Shown: positions 20,379 through 32,322 of the stretch, in pieces
How positions within the stretch are numbered: the stretch's first letter is position 1
Layout of the letters: every line of letters begins with the position of its first letter
Origin: Ananas comosus
Lineage: Eukaryota; Streptophyta; Magnoliopsida; Poales; Bromeliaceae
NCBI RefSeq assembly: GCF_001540865.1
Contig: NC_033627.1
Location: 8,164,799-8,228,798, forward strand
DNA length: 64,000 nucleotides
Reading direction: 5' to 3'
Made by a program: the position numbers and the translations under genes
Notes under the pieces: model-generated
Seen by the model: only the letters and a program-made list of their open reading frames with translations
What the model was told of the DNA's origin: nothing
The model's database searches: none

Positions 20379-21367
20379 TGTCATGCCCCGAGCCCGCCTC
20401 TTTGGCTGGTTCGGGCACGCCGACAGACCGCCGAACGGACAGGATTTTTCCTGTACTGCGGACAAAGTCCCCCATGTATGTCCAAGGCGTCACAATCCAA
20501 ACAATGCGCGAGGTTCCAATCAGGAACAGCATACAACACAGGTTGCATAAGAAAAGTATCGAAAACATAAATACTATTATGCTATTACAAGCATTCAACT
20601 CAAATACATTTTACATTACACATTACATTTTCAACTTCTCTTAGTAACTTCCAAATACAATCCAATTTAACATAATTATTACAATAATGATTCTTTTCTT
20701 TTCTTTGACATCCCTAAGCAGTCGACTCAGGGTACCGCTATCTTTGGTCTCGGTGGTAGGGCGCTAACTACGGAGCTACGCCATTTTCTCGCGCTGCCGC
20801 GCCGCTCACGTGTGAACCTGTACCCCTAATGTGTACCGGTACACATCAGGGGTGTCACCGGTTACACGATCGCGTAACAGCCAAACCCGAGAGCTGCTGT
20901 TTCGGGTTTTACACTGTGTACCGGTATACTTTTAGTCTGTCACCGGTACACAGCCTTTTTAGGACTTAGCCAATTTTTTCAGCTTTTCTCTGTTTTCGCT
21001 CGTTAGGCCGCCAATTCATCTCAAATCTCACCGAGACCCCCAAAACATGTTTTCGAGCGTGTCTCAACCATCTTTTCATCCCCGCTTATGCCGGATTTAA
21101 CCCATGGTCCAACATGGCCTTTCGGGTTATGTTTTCGTGCCCAACGCGCACCGAAACACCCGAATGCTCCCGAACCTCAATCTCGCATTGTTTCAACTCC
21201 AATTCGCGCCGAGCAATGCTAAAATCTTTCCAACTACCTTGGAACTCAACTTTTGTCCTTCCAACATTGTTGGAATGTTAAATAGGCTTTGTCCAACTAT
21301 TCCTTTCGCACACTTTAGTCAATTTGACTAAAGTTCGATATTTTCTACCGAGTTTTGGTATGTTACA
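20379..21367 (-). repeat. 5' LTR of the TR-GAG-like element (989 bp)
   Basis: The ends are TGTCATGCCCCG at 20379 and GTATGTTACA at 21367. It shares about 540 bp with the 3' LTR near the 21367 end, but the part at 20379-20820 is much shorter than the matching part of the 3' LTR, so an internal deletion is likely. GTACCGGTAC palindromes lie at 20825-20960. Confidence 0.8.
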
Positions 21368-21695
21368 AGCCCGCCCGTTCCACCCGCGCCGTCGCCGGCG
21401 CCCGCCCTCCCCCTCGGCTCACACCCTCGCGCTCGCTTGCGCTCGCGCCCTTGCAGTGCCCACGCCCGCCCGCGCCTGCGCACGCTCGATTGCCCCACTG
21501 CTCCTCCGCCCTTGGCGCGCCGTCGCAAAGCGCCGCGAGCCGTGCCTTGCCCCCTGCGCCCGCCCCGCCCAGCGCCGGCTGCCTGCGCGCCGCCCTTGAG
21601 CAAGCCCGCCCACCCCTCGGCCAGCCCGGCCCGCGCCCTGCGCCAAGCCCCGCCCTGCGCCCTCGCCCGTGCCTGCGCCTCCCGCTACCACGTGT
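21368..21695. other. Extremely C-rich block of unknown origin
   Basis: About 330 bp immediately after the 5' LTR end consists largely of C and G with repeated gcccgc/cgcgcc words. It is open in several frames on both strands only because stop codons are AT-rich. No domain, CpG-island promoter or simple satellite unit could be recognised. It ends abruptly at an AT-rich sequence near 21705. Confidence 0.7.
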
Positions 21696-22160
21696 GCAGT
21701 TATTGAGAAATAATATATCTTTATAGATGGGCCAACTTTTTTGATTTTGTAGATTCGAGCGGATTTTCAGCCACCTAACCAAAATGCCCCTCGTCTACAT
21801 TCGTCGTCCGCGTATTCCCTGAGATTCATATACCCTAACGTACGGTCCTGGCGGGTATTAAATGCGCCCCATGCGCTTTACGCAACCTCGCTCTCATCGG
21901 AACCCGGACCAAATCTGCTCCGCTATGCGCCAGCACTAGTGTTTGCTCTTCATCTTAAAAAAATTAAATTTGCTGAAGCTAAATGACAAAAACTACGCGG
22001 CCCACAACAGAAATAATAGTGCAACACCATGTAGCAACATGACGAGAAATAGTGCAACAACCCTTCTAATAGTGCATCCTTCGGCTGTCACGAGTGCAAT
22101 CTCAGTCGCTCAGATGTGTGACGTTAGCGTTCAATTTTCTCCCTCAAAGGGCATCATTCT
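21696..22160. other. Older DNA with TAGTGCAAC motifs, left part
   Basis: This stretch has no gene. From about 22010 the motif aatagtgcaac or aatagtgcatcc appears three to four times. The same motif is abundant at 33430-34400, on the other side of the 11-kb retrotransposon block 22161-33268. The two flanks may therefore be one interrupted element. Confidence 0.5.
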
Positions 22161-24759
22161 TGTAACACACTGGACCTTTGCAAATTGTGAGGTTCGAGTG
22201 TTTGGATGTATTTCGAGCTTTTCCACACTTGGTGGAGGGTTGTAGAACGTTTTCCGACCTAAAAAGTTCGAAAATCGGAATTCTGGATAAGTCCTGAGAG
22301 TTTTTACTCTCGGGGACTGGTCCGTGGAAGGAGAGACCGGTCCCCCAGTGAGCAGTGTTGAGGCAGCCTGAGGCAACCGGTCCCTGGCAGGCGAGACCGG
22401 TCCCCGAGCGCGTCTTCGCAGTGAGAGACCGGTCCTGCACGGGGAGAGACCGGTTCCCGAACGTTGGTTTTTCGGGTTCGCAGCGAGAGACCGGTCCCTG
22501 CTGGGGAGAGACCGGTCCCTCTGGGCGAAAACTGCCCAGTTCGGGCTGATGTAATATTGGGTTTTTGAGGGGCCTGGTTGGATTTTGTTACTCTAGATGG
22601 GCTTATTAGCCATTTCACTCCCTTCCCTCCTCATTTCTCACCACCCTACACCTTCTAGAGAGAGAAGAAGAAGAAGGAGAAGAAGAAGAAGGAGGAGAAG
22701 AAGAAGAGGAGCTAGTTTGAGGGAGCTTGGAGCTCAACCCCTTTCTCTCTTTCCCACCTTGGCAAGGCTTGGAGCTTGCTTGTAGAGCTTAGTGGTGGAC
22801 CAACTTCAACCCTAGAAGATTTTGAGCTTGGATTGGAGCATCCTAGAGGTATGTGGCAAGGTTCCTCCCTCTAGATCTTAGTTTTGGAGCTTTTTGCTTG
22901 TTTTAACCCTAGAATGAGATTTAGGGTTTAATTTTGGGCATTTTTGATCTAGGGCTTTTGGGGCTAAATTGATTGGTTTAGAACCTTCCTAGGGCTTGGA
23001 TTGGAAGGGTTCTAGCTCTCTTTTGGAGCTTTGGGAGAGATTTCTACTCTTGAGGTAAATTTTGGCCCTTTTTGCTCCTAGGTTAATGTTTGATCTTACG
23101 GTTGGTCGTGATGCTCCCGTATCTCTTCACTGACCACTTTTAGGGTATCTTGAGGCTCGTGGACAACTTCGTTCGGCGAATCGAGACCCTACGCGACGGT
23201 TCGGTGGGTTTGACCTAGCCACACAATGAGAAATTCTCATGTGTGTTTAATTAAGTGTTGTTAAATGAAAAAGCATGCATATTCTTGTTATACGAATTTA
23301 TTGTGAATTTTAGAATGCTTAAAAGGCCTACGTTATATATAATGAAATTTTGGACCTCTATGTAGTAGAGAGTAGCTTATTAGGCCATGGTTGCATTTAG
23401 CATTCTATATGAGACGCGGTATCCTACTTCTATAGTATAAATGAGTTCGGATTCATGCATGTAAACCTACAATTACTTGTGACATGAAAATTGACAAGAT
23501 TGTCATTTAGAAGCTATGTGAATTAGAGAGCTAATGTCATCAAGCGGCATTGAGCTCGGGACGCGTGTGAACCTAATGGATAGGGCCATCAAGGGATTTG
23601 AAATACATATTGAACATCAGATTGCCTAAGTGTCATCAAAGGGCACTAGGCGTAGCAAAGGTTGAACCTTCACATTGTGACATAAACTAGATCTTTGGGA
23701 TACTAGTGACTATACCATGTTAGAGACATGAGGATTGGATACTTTAGACTTGGACTTTGCTTGCTTGCCATTTGTGCTCATTCGCACATGCTTGTGAGGG
23801 TCGCTCCCTACAAGCCGGCACTCCGGAGTTAGCCTATGCGACCTATGTTCGCTCGTGCGGTATTGAGAAGCCTACGGGGTCGAGTGGGACAGACACATTC
23901 CAAGAGTAGGAATGTCGGGCTACCACAGGCACTTAGGCGGCACAAGCTGGACTACCTTTGGTAGGTCCTTGATTGGAAATGGAAATCGATACGGGGTCGA
24001 GATTGGTTAATCACTACTAGATAGGTTTAGTAGTTGGATTACATTTATATGTTTTTTTAGCATAGTGTTGAGACATGTAGTATATTTGATAGTCTCTTGT
24101 TGCATTAGAGCATACTTGGTTGCCATGATAGAGCTTATGCATCATGCATTGATAAGGGTTATTGACATTAGACTAGTGCCATTGGACGTAATTGTAAGGA
24201 TAGAATAGATGTACATTTTGGTTTACATCACGCTTTCTTTCAGCAGTTTATTTACATGCTCCTTATTGCTTATTATTATTATCGTTGCTTACCTTTGTTT
24301 TTGGGGCCTAGTGGAGCAGGAGCTGAGGTCAGTAATTGCCCACTGGGAACTATAGCTTATAGTTCTCACGCCCTCTTTTTCTCGATGTTTTCAGAGCCTT
24401 CCACTCAGGGCGAGGCTAGGGACCGCGGGAAGGGAGTTGCTTCGAGCTAGCTTCCTTTGAGGACGATTCGCTAGGTGGTCTACCTCTCGTTGTGTTTTAT
24501 TTTGGAGAGGTTGAGAGTTCTACCAGTGTATTAGAGACCACCGTTTTTGTACTTTTGAGACAGATATTGTACTACTTGTGATTTCTTTATTGTCTAGCTT
24601 TACTTGCTCTGATATCATTAGTTGCTAGTTATTTCACCTCGTCATTTGTTCTATTCTTGCTTTTACTTCCGCTTTTATTGTAGACGCCTTATATGTGTAG
24701 ACATATGGCGGGTCTGGGCACGCTACCGGGAGGGCCTCCGCCGGTCCCGGGGCGTGACA
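22161..24759 (+). repeat. 5' LTR, family B (2,599 bp)
   Basis: The LTR starts TGTAACACACTGGACC and ends CGGGGCGTGACA, nine bases before the PBS. Landmarks in order are an ACCGGT palindrome cluster (22310-22530), a (GAA)n tract (22655-22710), CATCAA/CATCAAAGGGCA sub-repeats (23535-23650), the GAGGGTCGCTCCCTACAAGC module (about 23795), the stem-loop (24341-24370), and a terminal hairpin (24685-24710). This is the best reference copy of family B in the window. Confidence 0.88.
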
Positions 24760-24767
24760 GATTAATT

Positions 24768-24779
24768 TGGTATCAGAGC
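24768..24779 (+). promoter_or_regulatory. Primer-binding site for tRNA-Met
   Basis: TGGTATCAGAGC lies eight bases after the LTR end, a perfect match to the plant initiator-Met PBS. Confidence 0.92.
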
Positions 24780-25099
24780 CTAGGGTTGAGTCTTAGTGGA
24801 CCTAGCGAACCTTAGGCCGGTTGAACTATAGGAATTAGGCTCGTGAGATACGGGGTCTAATTGACTTGTGAGCGAAAGTATCGTGATTGGGTGTCTTGAT
24901 AACTCTAAAAAGGTTAGAGTTGGATCGGAGTGTATGGCTCCTAACTTCGCGGAGGGTTACGTTGGCGGCCGACAACGTAACATCGGGAGTTAGTAGTGAA
25001 GGACACTTCCTTACTTTCGCATGATTTGGGTTTTATCTATTTGAGCGGGGATTCGATAGTGCGGGTTACTAACTTGCACTTTTATGTTTTGTAGCGACG

Positions 25100-25907
25100 A
25101 TGCCGATTACTCGCTCCCAGTCTGCCGGGGCGGATGATGCGGCACATCCCGAGGAGGTTGAGACCTCCGCTACTTCCGGATCTAGCGAGGTCCGTGACCT
25201 GAAGGCCCAGCTTGCGGCCCTTACTGATCTGTTGGCGCAGCAGACGGTAGCGGCGCAGCGACAGGCCGAGGTGGCTCAGCGGCAGGAGGCACGGATGAAG
25301 CATTTGGAGGGCCTCCTACTTCAGCAGGCGGCAGCCTCGAGGGAGACCAAGGGTCCTACACCGCCAGCACCCGTGGTGGACGTCGCACCGAGGGCGCAGT
25401 CCCCCGCGCCCAGTTCTTCCCGTGCGGCACCGGCGCCCGCACCTCGGGAGGAGGTGGCTGCGGTACCCCCAGTACAGAGACCGGCGACGGGGGTGGCATT
25501 CCCCGTGATGGTCGAGGGAGCTGAGCGGGATCGGCTCATGGAGCGCCTCAGTGAGTTCAGGAGGTGCAGCCCGAGGATGTTTGATGGCGAGAACGTCAAC
25601 CACTGGATTGTTGAGAAGTGGTTGATACACATGGAAAAGCTGTTTCGAGACACTTTTGTGGAGGAGCGGACAGAGTTTGGCTTGCCACTCACTTTTTGGA
25701 CGGCGAGGCCTACCGTTGGTGGTTGGATATCCAGGACAACCCCAACATCGACTTTTCAGCGATTACTTGGACACGATTCAAGGAGCTTCTACTGGCGCAC
25801 CACTTTCCTACCAGCGTCAAGAGGAAGATGGAGCAGGATTTGCGCAGCTTGCGCCAAGATGAGCGGTCAGTGGCTCAGTACGAGAGGGAGTTCTCCCGGA
25901 TACTACA
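25100..25907 (+). pseudogene. gag: Tekay-type gag, frameshifted and cut by the N
   Basis: The ATG gives MPITRSQSAGADDAAH, followed by a coiled coil rich in Gln and Ala (about residues 33-80) and a Pro/Ala linker. The capsid-like domain follows, with RMFDGENVNHWIVEKWL. The frame breaks near 25670 by a one-base indel. The domain then continues in another frame (25618-25907) through WLATHFLDGEAYRWW and ERSVAQYEREFSRIL. The ORF ends at the N at 25908, so knuckle and protease are not seen. It is clearly homologous to the gags at 19336-19998 and 54177-54848. Confidence 0.87.
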
Positions 25908-25908
25908 N

Positions 25909-26376
25909 TGAGCTGAGGTCAGTAATTGCCCACTGGGAACTATAAATTATAGTTCTCACGCCCTCTTTTTCTCGTTGTGTTTCAGAGCCTTCCACACAGG
26001 GTGAGGCCAAGGATCGCGGAAAGAGTATTACCTCGGGCTAGCGTGCTTACCGAGGGATCGTTTGATCGGTGGTCTACCTCTCTTTGTTTCTTTTGTGAGA
26101 GGTTGAGAGTTTTACCAGTGTAGTAGAGACCACCATTTTTGTACTAGAAGCTGATATTGTACTACTTATGTTTCACTTTTATGGTTTAGCTATGCTCTTT
26201 TCCTATTGTTATAGAAGATAGAATCATACTGCTCTGATATCCCTAGTTGTTGCTCATTCGTTTCTATTACTTCTCGCTTTTACTTCCGCTTTTACTCTAG
26301 ACGCCTTATATGTGTAGACATATGGCGGGTCTGGACACGCTACCGGGAGGGCCTCTGCCGGTCCCGGGGCGTGACA
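25909..26376 (+). repeat. 3' end of a family-B LTR
   Basis: After the N the sequence begins within the GAGCTGAGGTCAG module, carries the stem-loop at 25931-25960, and ends GGGGCGTGACA at 26376. It probably represents the 3' LTR of the element that starts at 22161. Confidence 0.8.
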
Positions 26377-27053
26377 ATCCTTGTAAGGACTGAGACTTTT
26401 ACAGTGTAGCTAAACTCTCAGTTGACGATGTTTTTGTGTGTAATTTAATTACAAAAGCACTCATCAAGTTTCGGGAGAAAACGAGTTAAAACGGAGATTC
26501 TACGCGATTTCCAAGTTTTACTTAAAGTGAATAGTAACTCGATTTTTCGGAAAACCCACGGTGTGAAGTTGGCTTCAGGCTCATATCGGACTCCGTTCAT
26601 AGCAGTCCAATAGCTCGTTTCGACCGGTTCAGCTATTCTGGAACTAATGGCGCTGACGGATTTTGAGTTTGATCCACGGATTTCGAGAAAATCCAAAAAT
26701 ACGTGTTTTATATGTATTTGTGCACAGTTCTTCTGTTGGAGAGATGGATCGGATTTTGTCACGAATCCGCGAAGGATCGAGGTGAAACGAAATCGTAGCT
26801 TTGTTGTCTCTGTTGTGCTGATCTCACTGGTGCGATCCGTTCGCAAATCTGACGTACGGATCTGCGGAGATTGCGCGTTGATTGAGGAGAGGTCGGTGAT
26901 GGCAAAACGGTATTTTCGTAAAAAGTGTGACATTTTATGTGCCGTTTTGTGTGAAACCGAAGGTGGAGGTGTATTCGTGCGTTTTACACGCACTGTGAAG
27001 GACCCAGTATTAAATACTGAGGTTTTGTGCTCTAACTCGCAATTGTACACTTC

Positions 27054-27063
27054 TCTATATAAA
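27054..27063 (+). promoter_or_regulatory. Probable TATA box of the family-C LTR
   Basis: ctatataaag lies about 675 bp into the LTR, followed 25-40 bp downstream by the start of a GC-rich transcribed-looking region. The position suits a pol II U3 promoter, but there is no transcript evidence. Confidence 0.55.
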
Positions 27064-27079
27064 GTTCACCTAGGGTTTG

Positions 27080-27780
27080 CCCATTGGAAACCCTAACCCT
27101 AGCCTTGCCGCACCCCCCAGCCACCTTCATCTCTCTCCCCTGCCTTGCCGCGCGTGCGACGGCCGCAACCGACCGAGCCCCGGCTCGCCAGCAGTAGCTT
27201 CTACCGCAGCCGCAACCTTTGCCACCTTCCCTCTCGATCCATCTCTCTCCTTCCACCTCTCTTCATCTCGGGTTGGGGACGAGGCCGAGGTTGCTCTCCT
27301 CTACGGCATCACCCCCGTAGCCCCGGCGACCACCCCAGTCGCCTGCCGCCGTCGCTAAGCGCGGCCGCCGCGCTGCAGCCACTTGTTGCCTGCTAGGGCA
27401 TCTCGGGCCGAGCTGAGCTCCATCTGCTAGCCGCGCGCCGCCGCCACCTGAGGCCGCTCCCGCCGCCTTCCCCGGAGCCTCGGCGACCACCCTGGCCGGT
27501 CTCTGCCGCCCCTGCGGGCCGCCGCCGCCGCCTCGGCCAGCCGCGGCCGCCCCAGACCCTCTCAGGCCGAGGTGGACTCGCGACTTCTCCCCCGCGCTGC
27601 CGCAGCTCGGGGCCGCACCCGAGGCATCCCTTCGGCCTCCAGCTACTCCCCGTCGTTGTCCCTGAGCTTCTCGGCCGCCGCTGTGGCCGCCTCTGCTCTG
27701 GAACCCGAGCCCTAGCTCGTGCGGGCTCAGGCTGCTCCGCCGCTGCCACCGCCGCACCTCGCCGCCGGCTAAGGTGATCC
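27080..27780. other. GC-rich block inside the family-C LTR
   Basis: About 700 bp is very rich in gccgcc and ccgccg words, starting after a CCATTGGAAACCCTAACCCT stretch. Long open frames exist on both strands, but their proteins are low-complexity Pro/Arg/Ala/Gly with no domain. The other family-C copy has a matching GC-rich block at 46870-47540. It resembles the 5' leader of a GC-rich plant gene, which could be its origin, but no gene is recognisable. Confidence 0.6.
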
Positions 27781-29581
27781 TTGTGCTCCTTCCATCCCCC
27801 GCACCCACCTCTGGCCCGCGCACACCTCGCCATGCCGTCGGAAGCCGGCCGGAGCAAGCTTGCTCCAGCCAAGCCCGAATTAGGGCTTTTCTGGGATGGC
27901 TTACTGTTTCGAGCGACCAGAGGCTTCCCGATCTCTGAGGAAGGGAGCATGATGATCTTTAATCCTTGCTGATCATCGTGCTCACCTTAGATTTTGTCGG
28001 AAAGACTTCGTTATGCTGTTTCGGTAGTGTCGCCCCTTCAGGGCCTTCTTGGCTGCTGTTTTGGCCTTGCGCGCACTTTTTCGGCGATCCAAGGCTGTCC
28101 CGATGCCTCCGGAAGTGAGCACGATGATCGCTGGTCTGTTCTGATCACAGTGCTCACCTTACTTTGGATCAGCGGATGTCGTGTCGGCATGTTCGGCACG
28201 ATTTTTCCCGACTGCGCGCTATTCGCAGAACCTTCGGGTCGCTCCCGCCCCTCCCACAGTGAGCCGTTGTGCTCTGGATCATGAGCACGGCCTCCGGTAC
28301 ATCAGACCTGTCAGTGCGTGTCTCAGCAGACCTTGAAAGTCCTCGGTTTGCGTGAACGAGCCACTTGATCGCCAAAATTACATAAAATGTTAGGATTTTA
28401 AGTAATTAGAGGGGCTTTTGTGCAATTGTGCACCTTATGGCTACTGTGGGCAGTGCATGTGTGTGTGTGGTGACCTCTGGACTGATTGTCCATGATCCGA
28501 TAGTCTTCGCCGAAATGGAGGAGTTGATTTCGGTGCGTTTTTCGGCGAAATTCGCCGAAAGAACGCGATTTCAGTTCGGATTTCTTCTGACGTTGTTTGT
28601 TTATCCTGTGAATTGTCACTGAGCCTTGTTGGCTGGTCACCATCATCATTTTGTGGGTTCAGTGATGATGGGTGAGCGACGGTGGGTTCCGGTGTCGAAA
28701 TAGACGCTTCCGGGAACCCGTATTCGTACAATTACTCGGCGATAATTGGGTAGTGGTGTTATCTTGTGTTTGCTGCCAAGACATCCAAACATGAGTGTTT
28801 TGTGGCAGCGGGTAACTCGCGACACGAGTCGGTGAGTTTCGGGACACTTAGTAGGTCCCGACGGCGTCCTGGTGTGGTTTTCGGGACTTCTGGTGAGTTA
28901 CGGTGATCGGTTTTGGGAAATCGATTCAGGGATCTGTGTGGGGGTTTGTGAGATAGTATACTTCAGGTTAGTGGGTTGGATAGTGACCTAGTGGATCTTC
29001 GTAGGTTCGGTGAAGTTGTGTGCATCCAAGTTTTTCGACGCGATTGTGACAGGTGGGTGCTTCGAGCTGGTAGTCGGTGAGATCGTTTCACCCTTCCTCT
29101 GTTCTTTCATATCAGTATCGTAGTCTCTACATGTCAGCTGATTGTTTATCGTTTGTTTATTGCATCTCATTGATTGCATTTGGATTGTTGTGGATAGACA
29201 TGTAGAGCAGGTTACATATATATTGTATCTTTGTGGACCTTGGGTCTAGGCAACACATCGACTCCTTTGTCGTGTGTTTCGATCTGGTTGATCGTGGTTC
29301 GGCGTTGTACGCCCTTGCACCTAGCTTCGGCCAAGGCACCGATCTTTTTTTGCCAGTTTTCGTTTTGAGCATATCAGCATGATTTAGTCACAGCACTGTG
29401 TATTCTAGACACCAGGTTGGTTTGGCCGCCAACCAAGAGGTGTACGTATCCGGATAGGTCGTCGGTGATGCATGAATAAGTTGGCAGTGTCTGCTCTGTG
29501 ACAGGCAATACTCGAGGTTTGCGGACCAATATAGCAGCATCAGATTGGGTTTGGTTTGGACTATTTACCCTTGAGGCATAC

Positions 29582-32322
29582 TGTAACACACTGGACCTTT
29601 GCAAATTGCGAGGTTCGAGTGATTGGATGTGTTTCGAGCTTTTCCACACTTGGTGAAGGGTTGTAGAATGCTTTTNGGACCTTTGCAAATTGCGAGGTTC
29701 GAGTGATTGGATGTGTTTCGAGCTTTTCCACACTTGGTGAAGGGTTGTAGAATGCTTTTCCGACCTAAAAAGTTTGAAAACCTGAATTCTGGATGAGTCC
29801 TGAGAGTTTTTACTCTCGGGGACCGGTCCCTGATATGAGAGACCGGTCCCCCCAGTGAACAGTGTGCGTAGGCGGCAAGGCAACCGGTCCCGCGCAGGGA
29901 GAGACAGGTTCCCGAACGTTGGTTTTTCGGGTTCGCAGCGAGAGACCGGTCCCTGCTGGGGAGAGACTGGTCCCTCTGGGCGAAAACTGCCCAGACCGGG
30001 CTGATGTAATACTATTTTCTTGAGGGGCCTCTTGGGATTTTGTTGCATTAGAGGGTCTATATGACCCATCCACTCTCTCCTCTCCCCATTTCTCTTCTCT
30101 CAACCCTCTCTACACCCTTGATAGAGAAGAAGAAGAAGAAGGAGAAGGAGAGGAAGGAGGAGAAGAAGAGGAGGATCTAGCTTGGGCTTGGAGCATTCTT
30201 TTGCCTTTCTTCCTCTTCCCACCTTGTTGGTGCTTGAAGGCTTGGACTTGGAGCTTGCATAGGAGGAGATCTTCACCCTTAGAGCTAGGATTGGAGCTTC
30301 TAAGGAGGTTTGTTGCTCATTTCCCTCCTCTAGATCTTGTTTTGAAAGTTTTTGTAAATGGAACCCTAGAATAGAGATTTAGGGCTTATTTTGGGGCTTT
30401 TTGATTTAGGGCTTTTGAGGCTAGATTAATTGGTTTAGAACCTTCCTTGGGCTTGGATTGGAAGGGTTCTAGCTCTCTTGTGGAGCTTTGGAAGAGATTT
30501 CTTCTCTTGAGGTGAGTTTTGGCCCTTTTTGCTTCTAGGTTAATGTTTGATCTTATGGTTGGTCGTAATGCCCTCGTATCTCTTCGCTGATCACTTTTAG
30601 GGTACTTTGAGACTCGTGGACAACTCCGTTCGGCGAATCGAAGGAGCATGTGACGGTTCGGTGGGTTTGGCCTAGCCACACAATGAGAAAATCTCATTGG
30701 TGTTGATTTGAGTACTGTTAAATGTTTATTCATGCATTTCCATGCTAGATACATTTATTATGATTTTTAGAAGGCTTATTTGCCTACGTTACATGTGGTG
30801 AAAATTTCGGACCTCTATGTAGTAGAGAGCTAGCATGTGGAACTTGAACAGGTTTAGCATCACATTGAGACTTGGAATCATAGTTCCTATGGTGAAAACG
30901 AGCATCTCATGCATGCATTTAAAGTTATTTCTATTTAAGATTTAAAAGTTCCTAGTGAGCCATAAAGGGGCTCGGGGATTTGCACTACTTGTGTACAATT
31001 GGGCTAATGTCATAAAGGGGCATTGAGCTCGGGTTATGTGTGAATTTAGTGGATAGTGCCATTGAGAGAGTTGGAGTGTGCTTGTTCATCGAAATGTCTA
31101 AGTGTCATAAAGGGGCACTAGACTTAGTGAATATTAGAATTTCACATTGTGACCTAGAACTAGATCTTCGAGATGCTAGTGAATATTGCCATGTTAGAGA
31201 CATGATGATTGGGTATTTGAGACGTTGACTTTGCTTGCTTGCCATTTGTGCTCATTCGCACATGCTTATGAGGGTCGCTCCCTTCAAGCCGGCACTCCGG
31301 AGTTAGCCTATGCGACTTATGTAAGCCCGTGCGGTATTGAGAAGCCTACGGGGTCGAGTGGGACAGACACATTCCAAGAGTAGGGATGTCGGGCTACCAC
31401 AGGCACTTAGGCGGCACAAGCTGGACTACCTTTGGTAGGTCCTTAATTGGAAATGAAAATCGACACGGTGTTGAGTTTATTATGATCACTACTAGACAGA
31501 GAGTGGTAGTAGGATTACATGGACTTACTTCTAGCATAGTTGTGGACATTTGGGTATTCATACATACATGTAGTATGCTAGGAGATGTTGTTTATTGCAT
31601 CCTTATATGCATTGTAGTCATGACAAAGTACCACTTTCATATCTGTATAAAGTAAATCATGATATTACTTGTGAACATGTAGATATATATTATCCATGAC
31701 AAGATAAAGTCGCATTATAAATGCCATGTTTAATTGCAAGCCGTAGCTTAGCATCTTAATTATGCTTTCTTATATGCAATTTACTCGTTACTATTATTGT
31801 TAGACTTACCCTTTCTTTTGGGGTCTAGTGGTGCATTGAGCTGAGGTCAGTAATTGCCCATTGGGAACTATAAATTATAGTTCTCACGCCCTCTGTTTTA
31901 TGTTTTCTTTCAGAGCCTTCCACGCCGGGAGAGGCTAGGGATCGAGGAAAGGGCGTGGCTTCGAGCTAGCTCTTCAGCGAGTGACGAGTCGCTAGGTGGT
32001 CTACCTCTCGATGTTTTTATTTTGTGAGAGGTTGAGAGTTGTACCCGTATATGTATAGAGACCACCTTTCTTTTGGATCTTGGTATTTCTTTTGAGGTGT
32101 TAGTATTGTATCACCTTATGCTTTACTTTGTTTAGTTATATTTCTTTTACTCTGATTTAGATGATAGAACCTTACTCGCTCTGATATCGTTAGTTGTTAT
32201 TATTCTATTCGTTCTATTTCTTGCCTTTACTTCCGCTTTGTTGTAGACGCCTTATATGTGTAGACATATGGCGGGTCTGGGCACGCCGCCGGGAGGGCCT
32301 CCGCCGGTCCCGGGACGTGACA
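29582..32322 (+). mobile_element. Family-B LTR nested in family C, target duplication CATAC
   Basis: The insertion starts TGTAACACACTGG and ends CGGGACGTGACA, flanked by CATAC at 29577-29581 and 32323-32327. It carries the family landmarks: palindromes at 29815-29985, (GAA)n at 30125-30170, three gtcataaaggggca sub-repeats (30960-31115), a stem-loop at 31860-31890 and a terminal hairpin. Bases 29593-29675 are repeated at 29677-29759 around an N. This is either a contig overlap or the starts of two LTRs of a longer element. Confidence 0.9.
29593..29759. repeat. 83-bp duplication around an N
   Basis: The 83 bases before the N at 29676 are the same as the 83 bases after it. An unmerged contig overlap is the simplest explanation. 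Confidence 0.88.

Larger units (their letters stand above)
14096..21367 (-). mobile_element. Gag-only non-autonomous Tekay-type retrotransposon (TR-GAG-like)
   Basis: The parts are a 3' LTR (14096-17267, left end not intact, one insertion), a polypurine tract, a 3.1-kb internal region carrying only gag, a PBS and a 5' LTR (20379-21367). No protease, RT, RNase H or integrase motif is present in any frame between 17282 and 18700. The two LTRs match over their PPT-proximal parts, including the CACATCAGGGGTGTCACCGG segment and the TCAATTTGACTAAAGTTCG segment. Gag-only LTR elements are described in plants as TR-GAG; they would rely on proteins from an autonomous Tekay partner such as the one at 43354-60384. 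Confidence 0.75.
22161..26376 (+). mobile_element. Tekay-type gypsy element, internally truncated at an N
   Basis: The element has a 5' LTR, PBS and gag, then an N at 25908, then the last 468 bp of a family-B LTR. All of pol is absent. Flanks are ATTCT on the left and ATCCT on the right, matching in four of five bases. The most economical reading is a full element whose interior was lost at the contig join; a real deletion cannot be excluded. Confidence 0.75.

Noticed and set aside
21328..21782. Long open frames in all registers
   Set aside because: The C-rich composition removes stop codons; the proteins are Ala/Arg/Pro/Gly low complexity with no family.
27088..27106. Telomere-like aaccctaaccctag
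   Set aside because: Only two imperfect units inside an LTR leader; plant telomeric repeats are CCCTAAA in longer arrays.
27263..27950. Two overlapping 185-186-codon ORFs on the minus strand
   Set aside because: They lie in the GC-rich part of a solo LTR, have no domain, and several other frames are equally open there.
30386..30754. 122-codon ORF on the minus strand, also seen at 38993-39418
   Set aside because: The similarity is explained by both being family-B LTR copies; the frame is antisense to the LTR and has no domain.
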